From the NCBI GenBank assembly GCA_007449985.2, contig VIIQ02000557.1, forward strand, positions 1 through 64,000: a stretch of 64,000 nucleotides of DNA. Direction: 5' to 3'. Of this stretch, positions 32,496 to 43,281 are shown one piece after another (position 1 is the stretch's first letter; every line of letters begins with the position of its first letter). The stretch comes from Desmodesmus armatus. Its lineage: Eukaryota > Chlorophyta > Chlorophyceae > Sphaeropleales > Scenedesmaceae. The notes beneath the pieces are model-generated. The model had not been told where the DNA came from, ran no database searches, and saw nothing but the letters and a program-made list of their open reading frames with translations. Made by a program: the position numbers and the translations under genes.

Positions 32496-35225
32496 CCCCC
32501 CACCTGACCCCTTCTCGATGACGCACACTTGCAATCGCAGTTTGACAGTCGGCATTGACAACCACACAACCACACGAAACCCACGACCAGACTGCTGCTG
32601 CTGGTGCTGTCTCATCATTAGAAGCACTGTGATGATACACTAGACGCGCACTGCAAGACGCATGTGCCCAGCGGGCTGCAGTCCCCAGCCACTGGCACAG
32701 TGATGTTGCTGAACAGTCTTTGACGAACTTGGACACTAACAGGACCCTAACAAAAGCCTGTGTCGAGTGACTCACTGCAGCTGCTCCAGCTCACAGGCAC
32801 ACAGCAGGTCAGCCACCGACAGGCTGTCACCCGTCATGAAGGGCCGCGAGCCACCAGCCAGCCAGTAGGACTCAAGGTCCTTAAGTGCCTGACGCAACAC
32901 CTGCACATGTATAGGGGTGTGGGGAGGTGTTTGAGGGGGGGTTGGTGTGAGGGGTGGGGGCAAAAAGCAGGAGGAAGAGTGAGGCAGGGGCAAGGTGCAG
33001 TCCCACTTTTGAGCCAACGCGGCTATTGGGAAGATAGTGAGGCCCAGACTGCCACGGCGAACATAGCATGACTGCAGCTCAGCCCAGTGCTGAATGCACC
33101 TGGTGAGCCCTAGGGGTGCCCACGATGCATTGTGCAGAGACTGCATGCTTGCACAATGAGACAATCGCAGCCCCTAGCTGTCTTGCCGTACCTGCAGGCC
33201 GTGTTGAGCCACTGCGGGTGAGGCTGGTACGTTGAACACACGGGGGCCTGCAGCAGCATCATACACCAAGATGGTGGGTTGGCACTGGTAAACATCAACA
33301 AGGTACATACACACAGCGCCCCTGTGCAAGACATGCGCCCTGTACAGGGTGCTGCTGCACTGGGCTTTGTGTGTCATACCGTGCATTGCGTCACTTCCCC
33401 TATCGCCAGCCGCACTGCTGTACCTCCCTTGAAGCCCCTCCCCTCCCCTCCCCCCCCCTCCCCCCCGGGGGCCCCACACCCACCTATGACTGTGGCAAAT
33501 GCGTAGGTCATACAGCCCCTCCTAATGGTCAGGTGCTGCCAGTGTGTTGCCGCATCAAACACTGCTCGCTTCCTTAGGGCCACCTCCCTCTCCCGCCCTG
33601 TGCTGCTGTCTCTCCACTCAAGCCCCTCCCACACGACTGCATGCACACCCTCTGCTGACACACCCACCTATGACTGTGGCAAATGCGTAGGTCATACAGC
33701 CCCTCCTGATGGTCAAGTGCTGCCAGTGCGTTGCCGCATCAAACACAGCACGCTTCCGCAGGGCCCCCTCCCTCTCCTGGCCTGTGCTGCTGGCAGGGGC
33801 ACTTTCAGCGCATTGCGCTACTCCCCTGCATTCAACCAGACTATTGCCCTGCTGTGTCTACCTTGCATCCCTGCCCCCCCCCCCTCCCCCGCCCCCAAAC
33901 CCCAGACCCCAGACCCACCTATGACAGTGGCAAATGCGTAGGTCATACAGCCCCTCCTGACGGTCAGGTGCTGCCAGTGTGTTGCTGCATCAAACACAGC
34001 ACGCTTCCTTAGGGCTCCCTCCCTCTCCCGCCCTGTGCTGCTGGCAGGGGTGTGGGGGTGCCACTGCTCTGGCAGCTGGTAGAGTTCTGCCAGGTATGCC
34101 ATGATTGCTGCTGACTCTGGCAGGTGAACCTCACCATCCACCAGGAAGGGCACCTGCAGGGCAGCAGGAGGGAGTTGCTGTCATTGCTGTCATTGCAAGC
34201 AGCTGGTGGAATTCTGCTAGGTAAGCCATGATGGCTGCTGATTCTGGCAGGTGCACATCACCATCCACCAGGAAGGGCACCTGCAGGGCAGCAAAGGCTC
34301 ATATTCATAGCATGATGACTGCATTTACCCTATTGCAACAACACCTGCAGCACTGCTGCCTCCTAGAGGGACTTGCAAAATGAAGTTGCAAGCAGGTGCA
34401 CATCACCATCCACGAGGAAGGGCACCTGCAGGGCAGCAGGAGGGGGTTGCTGTCGTTGCAAGCAGCTGGGCTGAGGTTAGGAGCGCTAGGTGTGGTTCTG
34501 TGGTGAAAAATCGTCACAGGACCGCAGATAGTAAGGCTTGGGAAGCACCTATTGGCTGTATGTGTGGCCAGCCTTGAGCTTTCGGCACCCTTGTATTACA
34601 AGCAGCGGTGGTGCCGTGGCCATCCCTTTCATCCACTGCACTACCCAGGACACACAGACAAAGGATGCAGGCACTGCACTGTCCAGCAGGAGGGGCAGTC
34701 ACAAGCGGCTGTGGAGACCGGACCTCCACCCCAGCAGCACTCCTCACACAGGCAGAGGGTGATGGGTGAAGGTCTTGCAGCTGTGAGCTTGGAGATATTC
34801 TCAAAATGCAAGTGAGTACGGGAAGAGCCTTATGGAACGGCTTCGCTGCTGTTTCATTGTTTCTCAAGTTTGGTCAGATACAGACTGCACCAGCCTGGCC
34901 ACTGTGGCACTGAGGGGGGGGGGGGGGGCAGTAGCTGCTGTTGTCCCAATAAAGCGACTCCGCAGCCCGTTACCTTGCCAAGGGGGTTGATGGCGAGGTA
35001 TTCCTCCTGCTTGTGTTGCCCCTTGTCCAGCCTGATCATGCGCACATCAACTGGCAGGTTGTACATTCTGCACACAGGTGGCAGGTGGTGTGTCACGTGA
35101 GTCTGCCGATCCGGTGGCGCTGCAGTAACGGTGCATTTGCTGTCAAGCAACCTCATCACGCACTTGCATAGGATGTAGACAGCCCTACTGGGCTGGGACA
35201 TCAGGTCTATGAACAGGGTAGGCAT
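32059..35225 (-). CDS. GSTT: Theta-class glutathione S-transferase with amplified half-exons
   Basis: Conjugates glutathione to electrophiles or acts as a peroxidase; cytosolic in most organisms. Minus-strand exons: 35225-35164, 35067-34974, 34153-33919, 33247-33192, 32900-32776, and last exon 32219-32059. The N-terminus LFIDLMSQPSRAVYILCK matches theta GSTs, with the catalytic Ser before QPSR. It continues KGQHKQEEYLAINPLGKV, then PFLVDGEVHLPESAAIMAYL (glutathione-binding E-S). The C-terminal domain shows WQHLTVRRGC, FMTGDSLSVADLLCACELEQ and ISNWMQRVRHTVGHAVYDDA. Phases agree through exon 5. Between exon 5 and the last exon, a small exon of length 3n+2 is needed and was not located, within a region holding a 38-C run. 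Extra copies of each half of exon 3 flank it. Candidate poly(A) signal TGTAA at 31975-31971. Confidence 0.88.
32457..32494. repeat. Run of 38 C
   Basis: The longest homopolymer in the window, inside the last large intron of the GST gene (a G-run in the sense direction). True length is uncertain because such runs are hard to sequence. Confidence 0.85.
33484..33806 (-). repeat. Two extra copies of GST exon 3, 3' half
   Basis: Segments ending at 33668 and 33484 each reproduce the last ~110 bases of exon 3, reading RKRAVFDAATHWQHL, RRGCMTYAFATVIG and the same donor (ATAG|GTGGGT). Both are open and differ from exon 3 mainly by T-V to T-I at one site. Neither includes the first half of the exon. 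They could serve as alternative exons only if a suitable acceptor lies at their 5' edge; CTGCCAGCAG near 33800 is one candidate. Confidence 0.85.
34200..34430 (-). repeat. Two extra copies of GST exon 3, 5' half
   Basis: At 34280-34200 and 34425-34390 the acceptor (CCCTGCAG|GTGCCC) and first part of exon 3 recur, reading PFLVDGDVHLPESAAIMAYL in the longer copy; the shorter keeps about 12 codons. Both sit upstream of the intact exon. With the 3'-half copies this gives three acceptor-bearing and three donor-bearing halves around one complete exon. Confidence 0.85.
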
Positions 35226-35523
35226 CTTGAAGTGCCGCGCCGTTTGCCAGTATCAATATAGAGTGACGAGTTGTAAATCAACCAATACTGTGTCGGAGAG
35301 CACCTCGGACAGCTCCAAGGAAAGGTTAGTCAACGCTTTGCTGAACCCGAACCCTGCAAGCAGGTGAGCGATCTGGACGTCTTGCAAGTTCAATTGCTTT
35401 TGTGTGATGATCTACGATTGTCGTGCCGTTGAAGCTTGCATCTACTGAGGGTGCCCTGGCCATCCCGAAAATAACACCGTGTCCCTAGCTGAGCTCAGAA
35501 AGTCAAGTAGGGTGGGGACAGCA
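35226..35523. promoter_or_regulatory. Bidirectional promoter region, GST / UROS
   Basis: Only 298 bp separate the GST start codon (minus strand) from the UROS start codon (plus strand), so both promoters and 5' UTRs must lie here or overlap. No TATA box or named element was recognised. Confidence 0.55.
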
Positions 35524-38085
35524 ATGCAGGCACTTAGGTCACCTCAGATGCGTGCTGGCAGCCGCAGCAGCTGCACCAGGAGGCTGGGCAGCAAATCCAG
35601 CAGAGCAGGTGATCACCAACCAGCCTGGCACCTGCACATGCATATCAACAGGCCTTGCACGCTTCTTACAAACATGCAGTGACGTTCAAGTCGTCACAGA
35701 GTAACTCAACAACATACCGCTATGTATCTTGGCCCTTGCCAAGCACACTCTCAGTGCAATCCCTGCTAATTGCACTGCACGTGACAGCAAGCTCTTCAGC
35801 CAGTGTGAACAGACCATCACTGCTTCACTGCTGCTGCAGTGTGTCGGGTCAGCTGCCAAGCCAGCCAGCCTAGTGTGGTTGTGACCAGGGAGGCAGGCAA
35901 GATGGAAAGCTGGTCAAGGCCCTGGCCCAACACAACATCAGCTGTGTGGAGCTGCCACTTATAGAGCACGCAGCTGGACCTGACAGGTATGTATCGTCAC
36001 TACATACGCAGTAGACAACAGTATTGAGGGATACAGGGCAGCTGTTATCAGAAAGTTCCTTATCTCTGACAGCTGTGACAAGCAGCTGACCAAGGCAGTC
36101 ATGGGAGAACAAAGCAGCTGCTTAGTGAGCCTGGCTGAGTCGGTCAGACTCCTCCAACTGCAGCCCCATGTGTCCACGTGAACACATAGTTTTGACATAT
36201 GTCGTAGTCAACTTTGAGTTGATGTTGTGCTTTGTTTGTGGTGCTGCAGGGACCGCTTGCCGTCGATGCTGCAGGCTGGTGGCTTTGACTGGGTGGCCAT
36301 CACCTCCCCTGAGGCAGCAACAGTCTTCCTGGAGGGCTGGAGAGCAGCAGGATCACCACAGGTGTTGTGTGTGTGGGGGGGGGGGGCGGCAAAATCGCCA
36401 GCACCCACAGGCTCAGCGCTCAGCAGATGCTAGCAGCAGTGGCAAGACAGTCCCTCTCACGCAGACCATGTTGTGACTGCGCTGTGCTGTATGTGTTTGT
36501 GTAGGTGCGCATTGCAGTCGTGGGTGGTGGCACTGGTGAAGTCCTGGAGGCAGCAGGAGTGACGCCAGCATTCACAGCAACAAAGGTGCGACAACAGCAG
36601 GATGCATTCTGGTTGACCATGCTGGCAAACTGTAGGAGCTTTGCTTCGTGCCGTTACGAGAGGGCTGCCAGTGTCAAGTGACCACTGGGTATTCAGCAAT
36701 GCTCTGCAGCCCGCACTCAACTACATGAGGGAAGATGCACTCTCCTCACAACCTGACCAGGACACGCTCGTCACTTGGACCCCTAGACAACCTGCGTCCA
36801 GTGCATCCGCCACTGTGTCCCATCCTTGGCCCTGAGCAGTCATCACCCACCCTTCTGTCGGCTCGCCTGCCTGTGCGAAATTGCTTCCCGCCTCTGCCCC
36901 CCTCCCACCCAAAACCACTCACCCAGCCACCCACTGACTGTTGCAGGCGCTGGGTAAGGTGATGGGTGCTGAGCTGCCGCACGTAACTGGCGGCAGTGAT
37001 GTGGTGCTGTACCCTGCCAGTGTGAAGGCCTCAACGGACCTGCAGGACAGCTTGGCGGCAGCAGGCTACAAGGTCACACGCATCAACACATACAACACGG
37101 TAGGCATTCAGGTATGACTAGATGACTTGAACTCCTTTGCTGCCATGAGATTAACTTGTTTTTTTTTTGCAAAGGATACCTGGGGTTGTGGCCTGCCCAT
37201 GTCTCACTGTTGGCTTTCACTGGGCACTGTGTTGGTGGTGGTGTGCTTTGTGCCAACGGCATGGGTGTGGCTTGGCAGCCTCTTGCATTGTAGCATCCAT
37301 GCTAGGTCAAGGGACCTTGTCTGGAAGAATGGGAGACAAGCAGCTAGGATCATCAGCCTTCTTTCACGTGTGGAGAACCATTGCCAGCGTAGTGCTGTTG
37401 TGTGTTCACTGCTTTTGACTGGTTACTCAATGTCTGCTACTGTGTAGGTGGGCGTGACAAATGTGGACCCAGAGGCGCTGCAACAAGCGCTAGCAGCTGA
37501 CGTCATCACCTTTGGCTCTCCATCAGCAGTCAAGTGAGTGCCTGACTAATTCAGGGTTTAGGCCAGTGCTTGACTCAGTGTCTGAACTCTGTCCAAGCTC
37601 TCTAGAGTTGGGACGCTGCTCAGTGAATGTACCGGGGCACATTATCACGTGATGAGAGCCGCCAGACACTCTTACTCAGCCTGAATGCTGAGCATTTGAA
37701 GCCTATTGTGATACGCAGCTGGTACAGTGCAACTTCAGCGCGCCCGTTGAGTGAGCAGATGATGTTGATTGTTGTGTGTGTGGCCAGCTGGTGGCAATTT
37801 GCCCCCTAAGAACCTGAAACAAAACAGGCAATGTTACACCGCATTCCAGCGCATCATCTCTGCCATGCTGTGGTGTGCTGTGTTGTGCTATGCAGGGCCT
37901 GGGTTGCGCTGGTGGGTCTGGAGGCTGCTCAGAAGAAGATGTCAGTATGCATCGGCTCCACATCAGCGCGCGCCTGCAACACAGCCGGGCTCAGTCAAGT
38001 CATCTTCCCTGACAGCCCCAGCATAGAGAGCTGGGTGGACTGTGTACTGCAGGCTTTGCAGAAGCAGCCTGTGTCTGCTGTGTGA
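35524..38085 (+). CDS. UROS: Uroporphyrinogen-III synthase, chloroplast, with one apparent 1-nt deletion
   Basis: Cyclises hydroxymethylbilane to uroporphyrinogen III in the plastid pathway to heme and chlorophyll. Exons: 35524-35608, 35840-35986, 36250-36361, 36505-36585, 36947-37099, 37448-37533, 37896-38085. The N-terminus is a transit peptide ([20 protein letters not shown]; candidate cleavage after VSCQA). Conserved blocks: [90 protein letters not shown] and [12 protein letters not shown]. Exon 2 changes frame just after TREAGK, near 35898, and resumes with [10 protein letters not shown]. Exon lengths sum to 854 nt, one short of a multiple of three, so exactly one base is missing relative to a working frame. 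The other exons are phase-perfect. A TGTAA signal follows at 38203-38207. Confidence 0.9.
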
Positions 38086-38997
38086 TGGCAGCAGCCTGTT
38101 GGGAGGCGATGCTTGTTGTACCAACATATTTCAAAGGACATCATCTTGTGTTGCTGTGGCTGGGGTTGTTGCATAGGGATCTGGGCATGTCAACGGGGTG
38201 GATGTAACCGCGGTGTGGGGCTCATCAGAGCATTTGAATGTGTGTGGGATCCCCGGGGGGCCCCACCATTGCGCAACACATGACGCAGGCAGTATCCGTG
38301 CACAGTGACGGCTGCATTCAACACTGCACGCCCACAGCTGTGCACTACAAGCAAGCCTTGCACAGTGCATGTCCGTTGTGCACACAACGGCAAGCAACTT
38401 ATCGGAAAACCCGAACGTAAATAATAACGAGCGTAAATAATTTAACAAACAAGTAAATAATTTAACAAACAAGAAAAATTTTAACAAACAAATACTTGAA
38501 TAAATAAATGAACAAACAATTAAAAAATAAGTAAATAAATAATAACAAACATATATCAACAATGGAGAACTCACCCAGGACCAGGGTCGCATGCTGTACC
38601 ATGGTGCTTGTCACCAGTGTGGTGGAAACGCATACTCCAACCAAGTCATCTGGATCCAGCCTCTGCTCAAGTGGCACTGCCTAAGAAGCAACAAGCCTCT
38701 AAATCATCAGCCAACCAACATCACCAGCCTTGAGTCAAGGTCAGCACTGTACGGCTGCTGTCACTCACTCCGCTTGCGCGGCACCCACGCTCACAACAGC
38801 AAAGGCAACATGGCTGCTGCCACCCGGCTTCCGCACCGACCAACAGACATACGTCATTGAACAGACCGCCAAACCCCACCACCACAATTCTCAAACAGTC
38901 CCTGCAGCTCACACTCAGCACAAGTCATCAAGCTGGGAGCTGCAGGCAGCACCTGCACGGTAGCACCTCGCACTTTGCTCCAAATAAAGTCAAAGGC
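38086..38997. other. Convergent intergenic region, first copy, with AT-rich island
   Basis: The UROS 3' UTR and the 3' flank of membrane-protein copy A. Positions about 38405-38560 are a strikingly AT-rich tract of ACAAACAAG/TAAATAAAT-type words within GC-rich surroundings. The corresponding part of the second copy lies at 43282-45220, with a related AT-rich tract at about 44665-44760. Confidence 0.7.
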
Positions 38998-41900
38998 TCA
39001 CACTGACTGCTGGGACCCTGTAGTGGCCGTCTGCTTTCCAGCACCAGCACCACAACAGCGCTGCAGGGACTGTACGACAACTTGCACAGGCTTCCATGTG
39101 CTGTGAGCTAGATGTACAATCGCACCACACACCACATCACAAACGCTGTGTTCACCACAACCATGGCAACACCAAACAACATGTGCGCTTTGGGATCCCG
39201 CAGCGAAAACATGTTGAGGGACAGCCAGACATTGGCAATGAGGCACAGTGTAGCTGCCATGTGCAGGCGATGCATACGCTTTCTTCATATGGCTTCATCC
39301 AAACCTGCAGGCCCAAACTGATCATGAGAGACAGACTCATCAACAGCAGAGCATGGTAGGCACCAATGCTGTGATGAAACACTGACACTGCTGTCAGTGC
39401 AACGGTTTGCGCCGCCCACACAGCCTCCCACCAGTACCGGCCCTCCGATAGTTGCGGTACAGGAATCCGTACCGCTCCTGAAAGCCCTGGTCTGACGCTC
39501 TGTTGCTGTTGCGCCACAGGAACAGCCAGCTAGCAATTGGGGCACCACAGCAGATCAGGATGACGGCTGGGATACCCATTGCAAACACCAAATCCTGTGT
39601 GGACCAGAAAAGCATGCCTGATCCATGTGCAGTACCCAGTACCCTGCTGTGTGGTTCTTGACAGCATACTCGGCATAAGGCCCCCGCCCTGCATCATCCA
39701 CCCGCAGGCAAGCAAACCAGCTGAGACTAGCCTTGACCAAGGTGGGGTAGGCAAAAAAGCCCACAACCAAAGCTGCAACATGCAGCTGGGCGCAGCTGAA
39801 GAGGATTTGCGCCTTGCACCTGACGCCTACGGCTGCCCTTGTTAACCACCATGGACCACACACGACGCACAACATATGAGAGTATCACCAGCAGCAGGAT
39901 AACAGTCAGGACAATGATGGGCAACACAAGCAGCACGAGTTGCCTCACAAACGGCGCCGACAGGAGGCCACGGCTATCAGCACCGAATGTCTGCTTCACC
40001 CAACAGTCAAGGGATGATGACTGCCCACCGGCAGCGCCAAACACCACTGCAGCTGTGGTAAATGCTGTGGTCAGAAAGGCTGGCCAAGGCACTGACACAC
40101 CACCAAGGATCACCAAGTATTGCAGGTACTGCACTGGCACCTTGATCAGATCTGAGATCCTGAGCCCTTGTCCCCCTGCTGGTTATCCACCCAGTTGGCA
40201 TGCACTGTGTACCTGATAAGCGCTATGGATACACAAAACATTGAAAGGTACAACAACAGCTGCCTCCAAGCTGGCAGACATCTAGCACATTTGAAAGGTA
40301 CGGTCATCCCATACCCAGACGCACAAACACCACACAAAGTACCATCGTATCCGGCATGCACGTGCCACTGCCGGTGTCCTCTCCCCCTCTGCATGAAGTG
40401 TTGAACAAAGGGCATCGGTGAATCTGCACAGACCTGTTGCTAGATTTCCAGTAGCCCGAAACAGGTACGACCTGGTTGCCAGCGCACACAGCATTGTCAG
40501 GGCACTTGGAGCACGTAGCATTCCGCCTGATTGCGGTTGAGAAGTCGTAGGTGTTTGCTGGACAACATGTGCAGCCTGCATCTGACGAGAAAGTCCCAGG
40601 TGGGCACACCTTGCTGCCCAACCGAACTCCTGCACTGCACACATTCAAAAGCTTCCCATCACTGACAACATTGTCATGCAAAGACAACAGAGCACTGTCA
40701 GTGGTAGTAACGTCCCACCCCAGGATGCCAAGAGCTTTGCCCCTGGTGGGTCTAGAGAAGTTTACCCCGTCTTGAATCCGCACACTTGCATTTTGAAGAG
40801 CCAGCACACCATCACCGAAGCCAAATGCTGCATTGTCACTGATGTCAACAGGACCCTCCAACAACACACTCCCATTGTACGACACAGCTACAGCCCCACC
40901 CCCTGTGACCTTCCCATCCTTCTGGTATCTATCCCGGTCAAGGCACAGCTTGTCACATTGACCAGGAACATTCTGCAGGAAGTGGTTCTTGCTGATTGTG
41001 ACAGGCCCTCTGATGAGAGCACTTGCACTACCATCCACGAGCACTCCACAACCATACATGCCACACAAATTGTCGCTGATGTCAGAACCACCAATAACAA
41101 GGTGCCCATCGTCCCTAGCACACAACCCTCCACCGCTCACAGATGCTCTGTTGTGTTTGATGCTGCTTGCACCTGCAACAACAAGTGTGCCGCTACCAGC
41201 CACCAACCCACCAGCGCAATCACCCTCAGCCCGGTTGTTCAAGACAAGGATCTCATTCAGGACCATGGTGGCATTCCCACTCACCACTACCCCTGTGCCA
41301 CCATTCCACCACCCCTGCTGACCCAAAGAGTAATCCATAAACCTGTATGACTTAACATTAGGGTTGCATGGATCGCGGGAATCCTTCCAACCTGCCATAT
41401 GTGCATTTCCCGTGTTGCCGGTAATTGCAGTGCTCCCCGTGACAAGGACACGAGCCTCATCAACTGCAGACACACCCACAGCAAATACATATGACACTCG
41501 CCCTGGTCCAAACTGGTAAGGGTCGTCACGCACCACCATGTTCCTGCCGATGCTACTTGATTCACTCAACTCAACGTAAGACTGACCAAACGCCACAACA
41601 GCGCTTGCATGGTTTTTGCTGATGGTCACATTCTGCAGGACAACACGAGCCTCGCCCACCACACACAGGGCCACTCTGGCTCCCTTAACGCCTTCAATAG
41701 AGCTGTCAACAATGTCAACAGCAGCATCCCCACAAACGGTCAGCAAGCACCTATGGCTGCGCTTCACCCCAGGGCAAGTACGAACAATGTCAACCCCCTT
41801 GAAGCTGCTTGCAAAGGTCCCAGAAGTGTCTGATTGACAGCAAGCAACACCCGTCCCACGTTGCTAGCGCAGTCAATACTGGCACTGTCTATACCTCTAC

Positions 41901-42452
41901 CCTGTTTGGCCCCTTGTCCGGTGTCTTCAACTCCTGTGCCAGTGCCTGGCCCAAGGTATTCGGCTCCTGTACCTGGCCCCTTGATTTGAATCACGCAGCG
42001 GGCCCTTTCTTCTGATCTGACAGCTCTGCTTTCAGCCATGACGGCATCGTATGCTGAAACATGAGCTGAAATTGGGACCTGTTGTGCCAGGGCTCCCATG
42101 CTGCGCTCTGAAACCAGCAGGCTGGCTGCAAGCACCAGCAGCAACCAAGTGACCCTGCAGCAGCAGCAGCAGCAGGAAGGACATGGCTTATAGCTTAAAG
42201 CAAACTGCCCTCTGAAGACTTGGTCCCCTGACACAACGCTCTACAAGCCAACGTGTGGCTGCCAGCCACACTCTGAGAGCAGCATGCCAGAAAGGTGGGC
42301 ATGTGGTCTGGCATATGCCAGAAAAGCTGGTCAAGACAGATCAGGCCCTGGCTCATGCAGAAAGCATGGCAGCTGCTGCAGGCACACAGACAGACGCATA
42401 TGGCATAAGGCACCTACCTTGCATGGACCTGACGTTCTGCACCACCCAGCAT
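38998..42452 (-). pseudogene. Beta-helix / cysteine-rich / multi-TM membrane protein, copy A (decayed)
   Basis: Same architecture as copy B. Exon 1 is 42452-42418 (MLGGAERQVHA), joined in phase to an acceptor at 42154. A signal peptide follows (WLLLVLAASLLVSERSMGAL). A long beta-helix repeat region shows stacked turns such as ARVVLQNVTISKNHASAVVA and GGGLCARDDGHLVIGGSDIS. Next come a Cys-rich segment (CTCCPANTYDFSTAIRRNAT) and multiple membrane helices. Relative to copy B the frame is lost by single-base differences near 41820, 40353, 39870, 39640, 39450 and 39270. Only 41767-40353 is a long open block. The stop at 38998 and the last residues match copy B. With this many breaks it is best read as a pseudogene unless the assembly is faulty. 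Confidence 0.82.
42307..42322. repeat. 16-bp perfect palindrome TCTGGCATATGCCAGA
   Basis: Lies in intron 1 of membrane-protein copy A. The equivalent place in copy B (around 48608-48635) has degraded versions, TCTGGC-AA-GCCAGA and GCATGCCAGAAA. Function unknown. Confidence 0.75.
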
Positions 42453-42782
42453 TGGATTGCCTGCTGCAGCAGTTGTAACGGCGCTGTACAGCAGAAGCGG
42501 TTAAGTGTGCTGCGTCAGCCCTGGACGCGGAACGGGCCTTTTCAAGCAATGTAAATGTAATGGACGACGCAAGACAGACACTGGAGTGAAGGTAAGCTGG
42601 AACGGTGGTGCAATCTGCAGGTGTGGATGGTCTGTCCATCTGCCGGTGAACAGGGTCGACCGGGTCTAACCCAATGCTTTTGAGCTTTGGGAGGGCCATT
42701 TTCACAGAAGGACGCCTTGCGGGCTAGTTGGAGGTCGCTGGAAGGTCGGTCAGCTGGCCCACAGTTCTAGCCACACACCTGT

Positions 42783-43281
42783 AAGCTGATGTCATCACCT
42801 TTGGCTCTCCATCAGCAGTCAAGTGGGTGCATGACTGATTCAGGGGCTCAGGCCAGAGCTTGGCTCAATGACAACACACACCAAGCTTTGACGACGCTCA
42901 ATGTACTGGGTCGCATGTCACATGGAAGCAGCAGCCGTTGTGGCGCCCTTACTCTTTGTTGGAAACCTGCCATGCGGACCCAGTTGGTACAGTCTCAGCG
43001 CGTCTGTTGACCAACAAGATCGGTGAACAACGCACATGTATACTGTGCGCCACAATACTCCTGCCATGCTGTGCTGTGGTGTGCTGTGCAGGGCCTGGGT
43101 TGCGCTGGTGGGTCTGGAGGCTGCTCAGAAGAAGATGTCAGTGTGCATCGGCTCCACATCGGCCCGTGCCTGCAACACAGCTGGGCTCAGTCAAGTCATC
43201 TTCCCTGACAGCCCCAGCATAGAGAGCTGGGTGGACTGTGTGCTGCAGGCACTGCAGAAGCAGCCTGTGTCTGCTGTATGA
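42783..43281 (+). pseudogene. Truncated UROS copy (end of exon 6 plus exon 7)
   Basis: Starts abruptly within exon 6 ([13 protein letters not shown]) at the duplication junction. It retains the splice donor in altered form (AAGTGGGTG instead of AAGTGAGTG), a shortened and diverged intron, and a complete exon 7 at 43092-43281 with the same stop and the same protein sequence as the parent. Exons 1-5 are absent, so it cannot make the enzyme. A TGTAA motif at 43407-43411 corresponds to the parent signal. Confidence 0.93.

Noticed and set aside
33525..34012. Plus-strand ORFs with repeated ASNTARF-type text in the GST gene
   Set aside because: They are antisense shadows of the repeated GST exon 3 halves.
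42470..42590. hAT-transposase-like phrase ALDAERAFSSNVNVMDD on the plus strand upstream of membrane-protein copy A
   Set aside because: It is short, stops interrupt it, and copy B does not preserve the frame. Similarity to the hAT dimerisation region may be chance.
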